A DNA stretch of 64,000 nt from KBS-96 sp963722585 (lineage in GTDB: Bacteria; Acidobacteriota; Terriglobia; Bryobacterales; Bryobacteraceae): NCBI GenBank assembly GCA_963722585.1, contig CAVRNU010000010.1:124001-188000 (forward strand), given 5' to 3'. Below are positions 27,129 to 34,689 of this stretch, one piece after another (the first letter of the stretch is position 1; each line of letters starts with the position of its first letter). Under the pieces are notes generated by a model. It was not told the DNA's origin. It searched no databases and worked only from the letters and a program-made list of their open reading frames with translations. Both the position numbers and the translations under genes were made by a program.

Positions 27129-27581
27129 ATGCCGCGACCAGCCGAAGACTCTTCCGGTTTACACGTCTGGTTGATCTTGATGAAGGCTCACTCAGCCCTG
27201 CTTGCGCACGCGCACAAAAGTATTCGTGAATTAAATCTTTGCGATTCGGATTTCTTTGTGTTGGAGGCGCTGCTCAATAAGGGCCGGTTGCCGGTGAACA
27301 CGCTTGGGCAGAAAGTGCGGCTGACAAGCGGATCGATCAGCACCGCTGTGGATCGCCTTGTTCGGCGGGGTCTGGTGGAGCGCTGCGGAATGCAGGACGA
27401 CCGGCGTGTGCGGCTGGTCGAACTTACCGAAGAGGGAAGGCGATTCATTGAGGCGGCGTTCGCGAAGCACTCGACCGCGATGCTGGAGGCTGCCTCCGGT
27501 CTTTCGGAGGCGGAACGAAGCCACCTGGTGCGTCTTCTGAAGAAGCTCGGGAAGACGGCGGCAGCACGTAAGGGCGAGTAG
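27129..27581 (+). CDS. MarR family transcriptional regulator
   Basis: A 150-residue winged-helix regulator: helix-turn-helix at about 52-85 (LPVNTLGQKVRLTSGSISTA, VDRLVRRGLVERC) and the wing DDRRVRLVELTEEGR. The dimerising helices are at both ends. It is divergent from hsp20, which it may control, though self-control is the commoner case. It is followed 70 bases later by a histidine kinase on the same strand. The effector is unknown. Confidence 0.92.
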   Translation: MPRPAEDSSGLHVWLILMKAHSALLAHAHKSIRELNLCDSDFFVLEALLNKGRLPVNTLGQKVRLTSGSISTAVDRLVRRGLVERCGMQDDRRVRLVELTEEGRRFIEAAFAKHSTAMLEAASGLSEAERSHLVRLLKKLGKTAAARKGE

Positions 27582-27650
27582 TTTCAGCACTTCAGACCAT
27601 AGCAGGGGAATGTCCAGAACTAACTTGAGGGCTGGCACGTTAGGATAAGA

Positions 27651-29099
27651 GTGAGTCTTTCTACCCCGCTTATGTCTTCCCCGGTTACGACTGTATCAGC
27701 CTTGGAAGCTCCGCTTGCCGATGTGCTCCGCGGATTCGATCTGTTTGCGGGCGTGAGCGCCGAGCAGATGCAATGGTTCGTCGATCACGCAAGCGACGAG
27801 ACAGTGGATGCGGGCGTTCAAATTGCGTTCGAAGGACAGGACGCGGATTCGATGATCATCATGGTCGAGGGGCAGCTTCGCTATCAGAGCAACGAGCCCG
27901 GCTCGCCTGTGTTCATCGCGCGGCAGGGGACGGCCACCGGGCTGCTTCCCTATTCACGCCTGAAAAAGTTTGTTGGATCGGCTTACGCGATAACACCGCT
28001 CCGGGCGGCCATTGTGCATCGGGATTTATTTCCGGAGATGCTGCGGCAGATTCCTCAGCTTGCTCCCCGGCTGGTGGCCTTGATGTCGGACAGGATTCGC
28101 GAGAGGACGCGGCTCGAAGAACAGAGAGAGAAGCTGAAAGCATTGGGGAAGCTGGCAGCGGGTCTGGCGCATGAATTGAATAATCCCGCTTCGGCAGCCC
28201 AACGGTCGGCGCAGGATCTGCAGCGATGGATCCGGCTGCTCCGCGATGCAAACCAGGCGCTGGCGGAGTGTGGATTCGACGCGGGTCAGTTCCAATGCCT
28301 GCTCGAGGAAGAACGCAAGCTGCTCCGGCTGGCGGAAGAAACCGCGAAGGTCGATTCGGTGGAGCGCAGCGACCGCGAAGAGGTCCTGGGCTCGTGGCTG
28401 AAGGAAATCGGAGTCAGCAAGGCTTGGGAATTTGCTCCGATATTTGTGGAAGCAGGTACGGGACGGGAGCAATTGGCTGAGATTCTCAATTGTTTTATTG
28501 CGGCCGCGAGGGAGCCGGTTATCGCAAGGCTTGCTTCGTCGCTGGCAATCGAACGGCTGACGAACGGCATTCACGCGAGCACAGCGCAGATTACCGAGCT
28601 GGTGCGGGCCGTAAAGGGCTATTCCTTTGTCGATCAGGTTCCCGAGCAGGAGATAAACATCGAAAACGGGCTTGAGAACACGCTTTCGATCTTCAATCAC
28701 CGGTTTAGAAAGGGCATTGTGGTTGCGCGGGAATATGACCCGCTGCTGCCGCGCGTCACAGCGAACGGCAGCGAATTGAACCAGGTCTGGACTTGTTTGA
28801 TCGATAACGCGCTCGATGCGATGAGCGGAGCGGGTACGCTTGGTATTCGAACCGCATGCGAGCCGGGCATGATTTTGGTCGAGATCGCCGATACGGGACA
28901 TGGAATCCCGCCGGAGATTCAAGACCGTATCTTTGATCCATTCTTCACAACAAAAGATGTCGGAGCAGGTAGGGGTCTGGGTCTGGACGTTGCATTCCGG
29001 ATCGTGCAGAAACATCGCGGTGATATCCGCTTCACATCGCGTCCCGGTGAAACCGTATTTCAAGTCCGGCTGCCGACGCACGCAGTCAACGCATTTTAG
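27651..29099 (+). CDS. Histidine kinase with N-terminal cyclic-nucleotide-binding-like domain
   Basis: A 482-residue soluble kinase with no membrane segment. Residues about 25-150 form a cNMP-binding-type beta-roll (FDLFAGVSAEQMQWFVDHAS, GVQIAFEGQDADSMIIMVEG). Residues about 160-260 carry the H-box AAGLAHELNNPASAAQRS (phospho-His in HELNNP). The HATPase domain at 350-480 has the N-box CLIDNALDAM, G1 ADTGHGIPP and G2 GAGRGLGLDV. The start is GTG 27651. No response regulator is adjacent, so the partner is unknown. The cNMP domain lacks an obvious phosphate-binding cassette with Arg, so nucleotide binding is uncertain. Confidence 0.9.
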   Translation: MSLSTPLMSSPVTTVSALEAPLADVLRGFDLFAGVSAEQMQWFVDHASDETVDAGVQIAFEGQDADSMIIMVEGQLRYQSNEPGSPVFIARQGTATGLLPYSRLKKFVGSAYAITPLRAAIVHRDLFPEMLRQIPQLAPRLVALMSDRIRERTRLEEQREKLKALGKLAAGLAHELNNPASAAQRSAQDLQRWIRLLRDANQALAECGFDAGQFQCLLEEERKLLRLAEETAKVDSVERSDREEVLGSWLKEIGVSKAWEFAPIFVEAGTGREQLAEILNCFIAAAREPVIARLASSLAIERLTNGIHASTAQITELVRAVKGYSFVDQVPEQEINIENGLENTLSIFNHRFRKGIVVAREYDPLLPRVTANGSELNQVWTCLIDNALDAMSGAGTLGIRTACEPGMILVEIADTGHGIPPEIQDRIFDPFFTTKDVGAGRGLGLDVAFRIVQKHRGDIRFTSRPGETVFQVRLPTHAVNAF

Positions 29100-29123
29100 A
29101 AGGAAGCTGAAGAACCCTTCTGA

Positions 29124-29184
29124 AGAACCGCTAGCTCGCGCGTACGGCTCGCGTTTCCGAGCCGCGACGGCGAGGGAGCGGTTT
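29124..29184 (+). repeat. Interspersed intergenic repeat, copy 2
   Basis: A GC-rich stretch between two same-strand genes. It contains the perfect hairpin CGGCTCG-CGTTTC-CGAGCCG (29145-29164) and is the reverse-complement counterpart of 7141-7193. It sits upstream of the TTG-start gene at 29219. Confidence 0.55.
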
Positions 29185-29218
29185 CAGAGCGGTTACGAAC
29201 CAGAGCAGGAGGCGGCCT

Positions 29219-30223
29219 TTGCCTCCTGAGGTTTTGCGTGAATCTTCGAAGCCTTTCTGGCGAGGGCACGGGCTGTGGAGATTTCCGGATTTCTTCCGTT
29301 CCGTATACATCGACGCGCCACAACTGGGACTTGGGACGGCCGGCGAGCTGCATTACCGACGCTTGACGATTGAGCGGGCGGCGAGACAACTGCCTACCAT
29401 CGAGGCCAGCCGCGGCGTCAACTTGATGCCGGTGTATTTCATGAGCGGCCGCGAACATTGGGCGATGACAGCGTTCTGCGCCTTCTCGCTGCTTGCCTCG
29501 ACGCAGGCTAAACTTGCGCCGGTGATTATGGACGACGGCTCGTTGGATAACGAGAAGCAAGCGGAGCTGAGGCGTATTTTTCCGATGGTCCGGTTTCTCG
29601 ACGCCTCAGAATCGAGCGAGCGTGTTCACTCACATTTGAGCTCCGAGCGATTCCCGGCGCTCCATGCCATGCGCAATCATCTTCCTCTCATGAAGAAGTT
29701 GATGGACCTTCATGCCGGGCTCACGGGATGGAAGGTGTTTCTCGATTCCGACGTATTGTTCTTTCGAGAGCCGGAGTGGATGATTGAATGGCTCGAATCT
29801 CCCCGGCAACCCGTATACATGTGGGACTACCAAAACAGCTACGGGTATCCGCTTCCTTTTCTGAGAGAAGTGCTGGGAGCTCCTGCGCCGGAGAGGGTCA
29901 ACACCGGTTTCTGCGGACTATGCTCGGACAAAATCGATTGGGAACAGCTGGAGCACTGGGCCGCGCGGCTTCACGCCGGCGGCGGCACCAACCATTTCTC
30001 GGAACAATGTTTGACGGCGATGCTAATCGGCAGGTGGGGCGGCCAAGCGGCGCCCCGCGGTTATCTCATTTGGCCGTCGGCGGATGAGAGCCGGCGGCCC
30101 ACGGCGGTTATGCACCACTACGTGGCTGAGAGCCGGACCTGGTATCACATTTTTGGCTGGCCGGGAATTCTGAGGGGGGCGGCGCAGCACAGTGATCGAA
30201 CTCCTGCGAGAATACTCTTATGA
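29219..30223 (+). CDS. Putative GT-A-fold glycosyltransferase
   Basis: A 334-residue cytosolic protein. The central VFLDSDVLFFREPEW (Asp176/Asp178) looks like the DxD metal motif of GT-A nucleotide-sugar transferases, and PVIMDDGSLD earlier resembles the sugar-nucleotide loop. NTGFCGLCSDK and HFSEQCLTAMLI follow, as in GT8-like proteins. I choose TTG 29219 because AGGAGG (29207-29212) lies 6 bases upstream. The stop overlaps the ATG of the next gene by 4 bases. Family assignment is by motif only; acceptor and donor are unknown. Confidence 0.65.
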   Translation: MPPEVLRESSKPFWRGHGLWRFPDFFRSVYIDAPQLGLGTAGELHYRRLTIERAARQLPTIEASRGVNLMPVYFMSGREHWAMTAFCAFSLLASTQAKLAPVIMDDGSLDNEKQAELRRIFPMVRFLDASESSERVHSHLSSERFPALHAMRNHLPLMKKLMDLHAGLTGWKVFLDSDVLFFREPEWMIEWLESPRQPVYMWDYQNSYGYPLPFLREVLGAPAPERVNTGFCGLCSDKIDWEQLEHWAARLHAGGGTNHFSEQCLTAMLIGRWGGQAAPRGYLIWPSADESRRPTAVMHHYVAESRTWYHIFGWPGILRGAAQHSDRTPARILL

Positions 30224-31149
30224 CTGTGCGCTCAGCCGGAAATAGGGTCTGGCGAACAATGACGGCGGCGTTCCTGGCGACTGCGTGGCTCGTTGCGCAA
30301 GACACGAGCAAGCAAGACGCACCGCCTGGAGTTGACTTCAGCGGATTGACCGTTGCCCAGAAGGCGGTTGCATCGAAGCTGGTCCGCGAGCAAGGCTGCT
30401 CGTGCGGCTGCGGGATGAAAGTGGCGGAGTGCCGCATGAAGGATCCGTCGTGCACATACAGCCGGGGCCTGGCGTCCACCATGATTGAAGCCATTAAGAA
30501 GGGCGGGAGCGAGCAGGATGCGATCAAGGCCGCCTCGGCCTCGCAGTTCGCGCATCCTCCCCAGGACAGCAGCAACAAGGTGCTGGAAGATCCGGTTAAG
30601 ATTCCTGTTCAGGGAGCGCCGGTTCTCGGTCCGGCGAATGCTCCCATCACTCTCATTGAATTTTCCGATTTTCAGTGCCCATATTGTGTTGCGGCGACGC
30701 CTCAGCTTCAGGCGTTAGTGAAGGCGTATCCCACGCAGGTGAAGCTGATTTTCAAGGAGTATCCGCTCGACATCCACTCGCAAGCGGCGTTCGCGGCGGC
30801 CGCGGCGCTGGCGGCGCACCGGCAAGGCAAGTTTTGGGCAATGCACGACGCGCTGTTTGCGAATCACGACGACCTTTCCGACCAGAATGTGACGGCCTTG
30901 GCCAAACGTATCGGGCTTGATATGCAGCAGTTCGAGCGCGACCTTCACTCGACGGCAGTCGAGCAGACGGTACAGCAGGATATTGCGGACGGCGACCGCG
31001 CGGGAGTGCAGGGCACGCCGACACTGTTCATTGATGGGCAGCGATTTAATGGACCGCTGGTGATGCAAATCCTAAAGCCGCTTGTGGGCGAGCAATTGAA
31101 ACTCTTGCAGAGCACAAAGACGACGGCGGCTCTGCACGTCGCGCGCTAG
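30220..31149 (+). CDS. DsbA-family thioredoxin-fold protein with an N-terminal Cys-rich domain
   Basis: A 309-residue exported protein (signal segment about 11-27). Residues about 43-105 form a Cys-rich module with CSCGC (60-64), Cys71 and Cys78, which resembles the CcmH-like CxxC-helical region that precedes DsbA domains in some acidobacterial proteins. Residues about 128-300 are a DsbA/thioredoxin domain with FSDFQCPYCVAATPQL (redox Cys153/Cys156) and the cis-Pro loop VQGTPTLFI. It is translationally coupled to the glycosyltransferase-like gene by an ATGA overlap. It probably makes or shuffles disulfides in the periplasm; the role of the extra Cys cluster is unknown. Confidence 0.88.
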   Translation: MTVRSAGNRVWRTMTAAFLATAWLVAQDTSKQDAPPGVDFSGLTVAQKAVASKLVREQGCSCGCGMKVAECRMKDPSCTYSRGLASTMIEAIKKGGSEQDAIKAASASQFAHPPQDSSNKVLEDPVKIPVQGAPVLGPANAPITLIEFSDFQCPYCVAATPQLQALVKAYPTQVKLIFKEYPLDIHSQAAFAAAAALAAHRQGKFWAMHDALFANHDDLSDQNVTALAKRIGLDMQQFERDLHSTAVEQTVQQDIADGDRAGVQGTPTLFIDGQRFNGPLVMQILKPLVGEQLKLLQSTKTTAALHVAR

Positions 31150-31304
31150 AATTACGGAAAAAACTGAGCCTTAAGGTTCAACCGCGGGTGTTCCGCACAG
31201 TCGGCAGAAATCAACTGCTATTCGACTGGAACTAATCAGCTAAATTAATTTCTTCCGTCTGCCGATGACTTCAATAGCGGTCATTGGAGCAATCCGGCAG
31301 ACAG

Positions 31305-31943
31305 ATGAGCGACGAACCCAAGACGAAGCGACAGCGATGGCTTTTGCCGGGCCTGCTCGTCGTGTGGGCAGGCTTGGTTTCGATTGGCTTATATGGTCTG
31401 CTGCAATACAGTTTCACGCCTGGCTTGAAGGCGGCAACCCCGAGGGTATGGCCTGCAGGCACGCGCGTGCCGCTCTCCGACAGGGCCACGCTGATCGTGG
31501 CAGTGCATCCGCGCTGTGCTTGCACCCGAGCCACGCTCGGCGAACTCGAGATCATACTGGCCCAGCGCGCAGGGCATGTTGCCGCGAACATTTTGCTATA
31601 TCGCCCGGCGAACAGCGCAATTGGGTGGGCGGACACAGACTTGAGATCCAGGGCTTTCGAAATCCCGGACCTGAAAGTGGTAGACGATCCAGGCGGCGTG
31701 GAAGCTAACCGGTTCGGCGCGCTTACATCCGGGCAAGTTCTTTTGTATAGCGCGGTTGGGTCGCTGCTCTTTGAAGGCGGCATCACTGCATCAAGAGGGC
31801 ATTATGGAGACAGCACCGGACGCGACGCCATCATCGCGCTGCTGCGGCACGAGCCAATCGGAATTTCGTCCACTCCGGTATTCGGATGCTCATTGAGGGA
31901 GCAAACGATAGAACAATCACGGCCCGCGGAGCAAGTGAAATGA
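31305..31943 (+). CDS. RedB-like membrane-anchored thioredoxin-fold protein
   Basis: A 212-residue protein from ATG 31305, which gives a normal cytoplasmic N-terminus before the single membrane helix (about 13-33, LLPGLLVVWAGLVSIGLYGL). A TTG at 31284 is an alternative start. The periplasmic part begins LIVAVHPRCACTRATLGELE, with Cys71/Cys73 in a CxC arrangement, as in proteins called RedB. It ends GGITASRGHYGDSTGRDAII, a conserved segment. Its stop overlaps the start of the hybrid kinase (ATGA at 31940), so the two are translationally coupled. The biochemical role of the family is not established. I infer a redox or metal-linked partner for the kinase. Confidence 0.7.
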   Translation: MSDEPKTKRQRWLLPGLLVVWAGLVSIGLYGLLQYSFTPGLKAATPRVWPAGTRVPLSDRATLIVAVHPRCACTRATLGELEIILAQRAGHVAANILLYRPANSAIGWADTDLRSRAFEIPDLKVVDDPGGVEANRFGALTSGQVLLYSAVGSLLFEGGITASRGHYGDSTGRDAIIALLRHEPIGISSTPVFGCSLREQTIEQSRPAEQVK

Positions 31944-33826
31944 ACACTAGCCAGGCGCCCTCCCTTCTCGGCATCTTGCCGCGTGCCGAGCAGCTGTTTT
32001 CGGAACAAGCACAAAGAATTTTCAGGCAAACGGATCGCATGTTCGCGATTTTGATGGCGGCACAGTGGGTTTTCGGGATCGTGATCGCGGCGATCGTATC
32101 TCCGCGCACGTGGAGCGGCGCAGAAAGCCGGTTCCATCCACATCTCGTGGCCGCGGTTTTCCTGGGAGCGGCGATCAGTTTCTATCCGGTTTATCTGGGA
32201 TTCGCACATCCGGGGCGCGTGCTTACGCGCCACGTGATCGCTGTTGCACAGATGCTTACCTCAGCTCTGCTGGTTCATCTGACCGGCGGCCGCATCGAAA
32301 CACATTTTCATATCTTCGGATCGCTCGCGTTCCTGGCGATGTACCGCGATTGGAAGGTTTTCGTTCCGGCGACAGCGGTTATCGCCCTTGACCATATCGT
32401 TCGCGGCATTTATTTCCCGCAATCTGTTTTCGGAGTCCTGACTGCAAGTCCATGGCGGCCGGTGGAACATGCTTGCTGGGTATTGTTTGAAAATTTCTTC
32501 CTCGTCATCTCTTGTGTACGCAGCGTCCGGGAGATGAAGCAGATCGGTATGCGGCAAGCGGAGCTCGAGCAATCGAGAGACGAGCTGCGGCGCCATCAGG
32601 AAGAGCTCGAAGATCGCGTCAAAAGGCGAACCGCGCAGCTTGCTGAAGCAAAAGAAAGGGCTGACCTCGCAAATCGCGCGAAGAGCGAGTTCCTCGCCAA
32701 CGTGAGCCATGAAATCCGTACGCCAATGAACGCCGTGCTGGGCATGACCGAACTCGCGCTCGAAACGGGGGTTACGGCGCAGCAGCGGGAGTATCTGGAA
32801 ACGGCGCATCTCTCGGCAGAAGAGCTGCTCACAATCATCAACGACATCCTGGACTTCTCGAAGATGGAATCGAAGAAGTTGGAACTACGTCCCGAGACAT
32901 TCAACGTGCGCAAATGCGCGGAAGAGACTGTCCGGCTGCTGGCGTTCCGGGCTCACCAAAAAGGTCTGGATCTGACACTTCACGTTGAGCGGGATGTTCC
33001 CACCATGGTGATTGGCGATCGTGGGCGAATCCGCCAGATTCTATTAAATTTGGCGGGTAACGCAATCAAGTTCACCGAAGCCGGGCAAGTTGCTTTGATG
33101 GTGCGGCGCGACGATAGCGTGACTGGTTCGAATACGATCTGCTTCTCTGTGCGAGACACGGGAATTGGCATTCCGAAAGAAGTGCAAGGCAGCATTTTCG
33201 AGGCGTTTACGCAGGTTGATGGTTCTTTGGCGCGGCGTGTTGGCGGAACTGGACTGGGACTCACTATATCGAGTCAACTTGTGACACTAATGGGCGGCCG
33301 GATCTGGGTGGATAGCGAACCGGGGCAAGGCAGTACGTTCTATTTTTCCGTTCCGCTCGAAGCCGCCGCCGTGACGCCTGAATTAGAAACAAGGCCGTTG
33401 GTCGACGAAGTCACACCGGCGCCGGCAAGAAAAGAACGAAAAGCTTTGGTAGTTGACGATAACCGCGTGAACCGGAAGATTGCCATGAGTTTTCTATCGA
33501 AGTATGGCTTTGAAGCGGTACCGGCTGAGAACGGGCTGGAGGCGCTAGCGAGAGTTGCCGAGAACAAATTCGATGTCGTCTTGATGGATGTGCAAATGCC
33601 GGAGATGGATGGCATCGAAGCCACAGCTGAAATCCGCAAGAGGGAGCAAGAGAGCGGCCGGCATACGCCAATCATTGCAGTGACGGCCCATGCAATGAAT
33701 GGGGATCGCGAACGCTGCCTCATGGCTGGCATGGATGGTTATCTGTCGAAACCCATTCGAGCGCCTGAATTGCGGGCACTGTTGCAGGCGCTCGCGGATA
33801 CGGGCTCGATCCTCACATCGAAATAA
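31940..33826 (+). CDS. Hybrid sensor histidine kinase with His-rich membrane sensor
   Basis: A 628-residue protein from ATG 31940, supported by the ATGA overlap and GGAG 8 bases upstream. About six helices fill residues 35-192, with GGRIETHFHIFGSLAFLAMY (His122/His124), further His at 100, 152 and 177, and then a coiled coil (205-250). The HisKA phospho-His is 257 (FLANVSHEIRTPMNAV), followed by HATPase_c and a C-terminal receiver (VVDDNRVNRKIA, VVLMDVQMPEMDG). The His-rich membrane block could bind heme or metal. No separate response regulator follows; the receiver must pass phosphate elsewhere or act in cis. Confidence 0.9.
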   Translation: MNTSQAPSLLGILPRAEQLFSEQAQRIFRQTDRMFAILMAAQWVFGIVIAAIVSPRTWSGAESRFHPHLVAAVFLGAAISFYPVYLGFAHPGRVLTRHVIAVAQMLTSALLVHLTGGRIETHFHIFGSLAFLAMYRDWKVFVPATAVIALDHIVRGIYFPQSVFGVLTASPWRPVEHACWVLFENFFLVISCVRSVREMKQIGMRQAELEQSRDELRRHQEELEDRVKRRTAQLAEAKERADLANRAKSEFLANVSHEIRTPMNAVLGMTELALETGVTAQQREYLETAHLSAEELLTIINDILDFSKMESKKLELRPETFNVRKCAEETVRLLAFRAHQKGLDLTLHVERDVPTMVIGDRGRIRQILLNLAGNAIKFTEAGQVALMVRRDDSVTGSNTICFSVRDTGIGIPKEVQGSIFEAFTQVDGSLARRVGGTGLGLTISSQLVTLMGGRIWVDSEPGQGSTFYFSVPLEAAAVTPELETRPLVDEVTPAPARKERKALVVDDNRVNRKIAMSFLSKYGFEAVPAENGLEALARVAENKFDVVLMDVQMPEMDGIEATAEIRKREQESGRHTPIIAVTAHAMNGDRERCLMAGMDGYLSKPIRAPELRALLQALADTGSILTSK

Positions 33827-33866
33827 AATAGATCCCCGGGACTCTGCTGCGGGCTGCCAGCCCTTT

Positions 33867-33897
33867 CGTTACATCTGTGCCATTCATGTAACGTTTT
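33867..33897 (+). terminator. Inverted repeat with short T-run after the hybrid kinase
   Basis: CGTTACAT (33867-33874) and ATGTAACG (33886-33893) are perfect arms around an 11-base loop and are followed by TTTT. It lies 40 bases after the kinase stop, so a weak intrinsic terminator is plausible. An operator for the next gene is the alternative. The rest of the gap to 34093 holds only a strong ribosome site at its end. Confidence 0.45.
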
Positions 33898-34092
33898 GCA
33901 GCTAGTGGCACTCAACTGGCCCCTTCCCGTAACTTCGGGGCAGGTTGAAGCATATTAATAAGTGAGCAGCTCAGAGGCCTGCCAAAAACAACGGCAGAAA
34001 GACTCGAGACAGAGCTCACACAGAACCGAACATAGTAGCCTCGCACAAACGACGCGGGGAACGTATGTTCGATCAGGTTGGAGGAGATTACA

Positions 34093-34548
34093 ATGAAACG
34101 CTTTGCCATGTATATGGCTTCAGGTCTTGTCTTGTTCACAGGTTTGGCCATCCAAAAGGCGAAGGCTGACGACTGGAATAAGCAGACCAGACTTACGGTG
34201 AATCAGCCGGTTTCGATTCAGGGCGTTGTCCTGGTTCCCGGGAGATACATCATACAGCTTGCTTCTTCGCAGTCAGATCGAACGATCGTCGAGATCTTTA
34301 ACGCTGATAACGATCATCTTGTCTCAACGTTTTTAGGGAATGCCGCTTATCGGGTGAAGACGCCCGATACGACGGTTTTCACTTACTATGAAACGAAACC
34401 CGGTATGTCGGCCGCGATTCGCGAATGGTATTACCCAGGTGACAACTTCGGAATTGAATTCAATCCGCCCAGCAAAATCAGCGGCGCATCCGCGACTACC
34501 AGCACCAGCAGCGTTCAACCAGTCACCGCAACGCCTGTTGGAGAGTAA
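34093..34548 (+). CDS. Small exported protein of an acidobacterial secreted family
   Basis: A 151-residue protein with a signal peptide (MKRFAMYMASGLVLFTGLAI, then KAKA). The mature part has WNKQTRLTVNQPVSIQGVVL, a PGRYIIQL strand and FTYYETKPG, ending in a Ser/Thr-rich tail. Many acidobacterial genomes encode such short exported beta-rich proteins with a 'WNK-T-t-NqPveipgvvL-pG-Y' pattern; function unknown. The start is strong: GGAGGAG lies 7 bases before ATG 34093. The gene has its own leader. Confidence 0.82.
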   Translation: MKRFAMYMASGLVLFTGLAIQKAKADDWNKQTRLTVNQPVSIQGVVLVPGRYIIQLASSQSDRTIVEIFNADNDHLVSTFLGNAAYRVKTPDTTVFTYYETKPGMSAAIREWYYPGDNFGIEFNPPSKISGASATTSTSSVQPVTATPVGE

Positions 34549-34571
34549 GTCCAGCCTGAGTTGATTGTGGC

Positions 34572-34655
34572 GCACGCTTCAGCGTGCCGCTGAGGGCTTA
34601 AGCCCGCAGTCGGGCCAGAGCAAGCTAAAGCGCGCTGCAGCACGCTAAAGCATGC
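34572..34655. repeat. Cluster of short palindromes (REP-like)
   Basis: Between two same-strand genes lie GCACGCT-TC-AGCGTGC (34572-34587), the perfect palindrome GGGCTTAAGCCC (34594-34605), and two CTAAAGC units (AAGCTAAAGCGCGC and CACGCTAAAGCATGC, 34622-34655). Such GCACGCTNNAGCGTGC units recur between genes in acidobacterial chromosomes, as I recall. No coding potential. Confidence 0.55.
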
Positions 34656-34689
34656 CCCACGCGGCCCGGCAAAGGGCGCCTTCGCTACG

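Noticed and set aside
28026..29081. Minus-strand open frame of 351 codons opposite the cNMP-domain kinase
   Set aside because: It lies wholly inside a well-identified kinase and has no domain of its own.
31150..31304. A tRNA-like or riboswitch-like fold in the gap before the RedB-like gene
   Set aside because: A CGGCAGA/TCTGCCG pair spans the gap, but no T-loop, acceptor stem or known riboswitch core is visible.
33867..33897. Firm call of an intrinsic terminator after the hybrid kinase
   Set aside because: The stem is AT-containing with an 11-base loop and only four T residues follow, so it is kept at low confidence.
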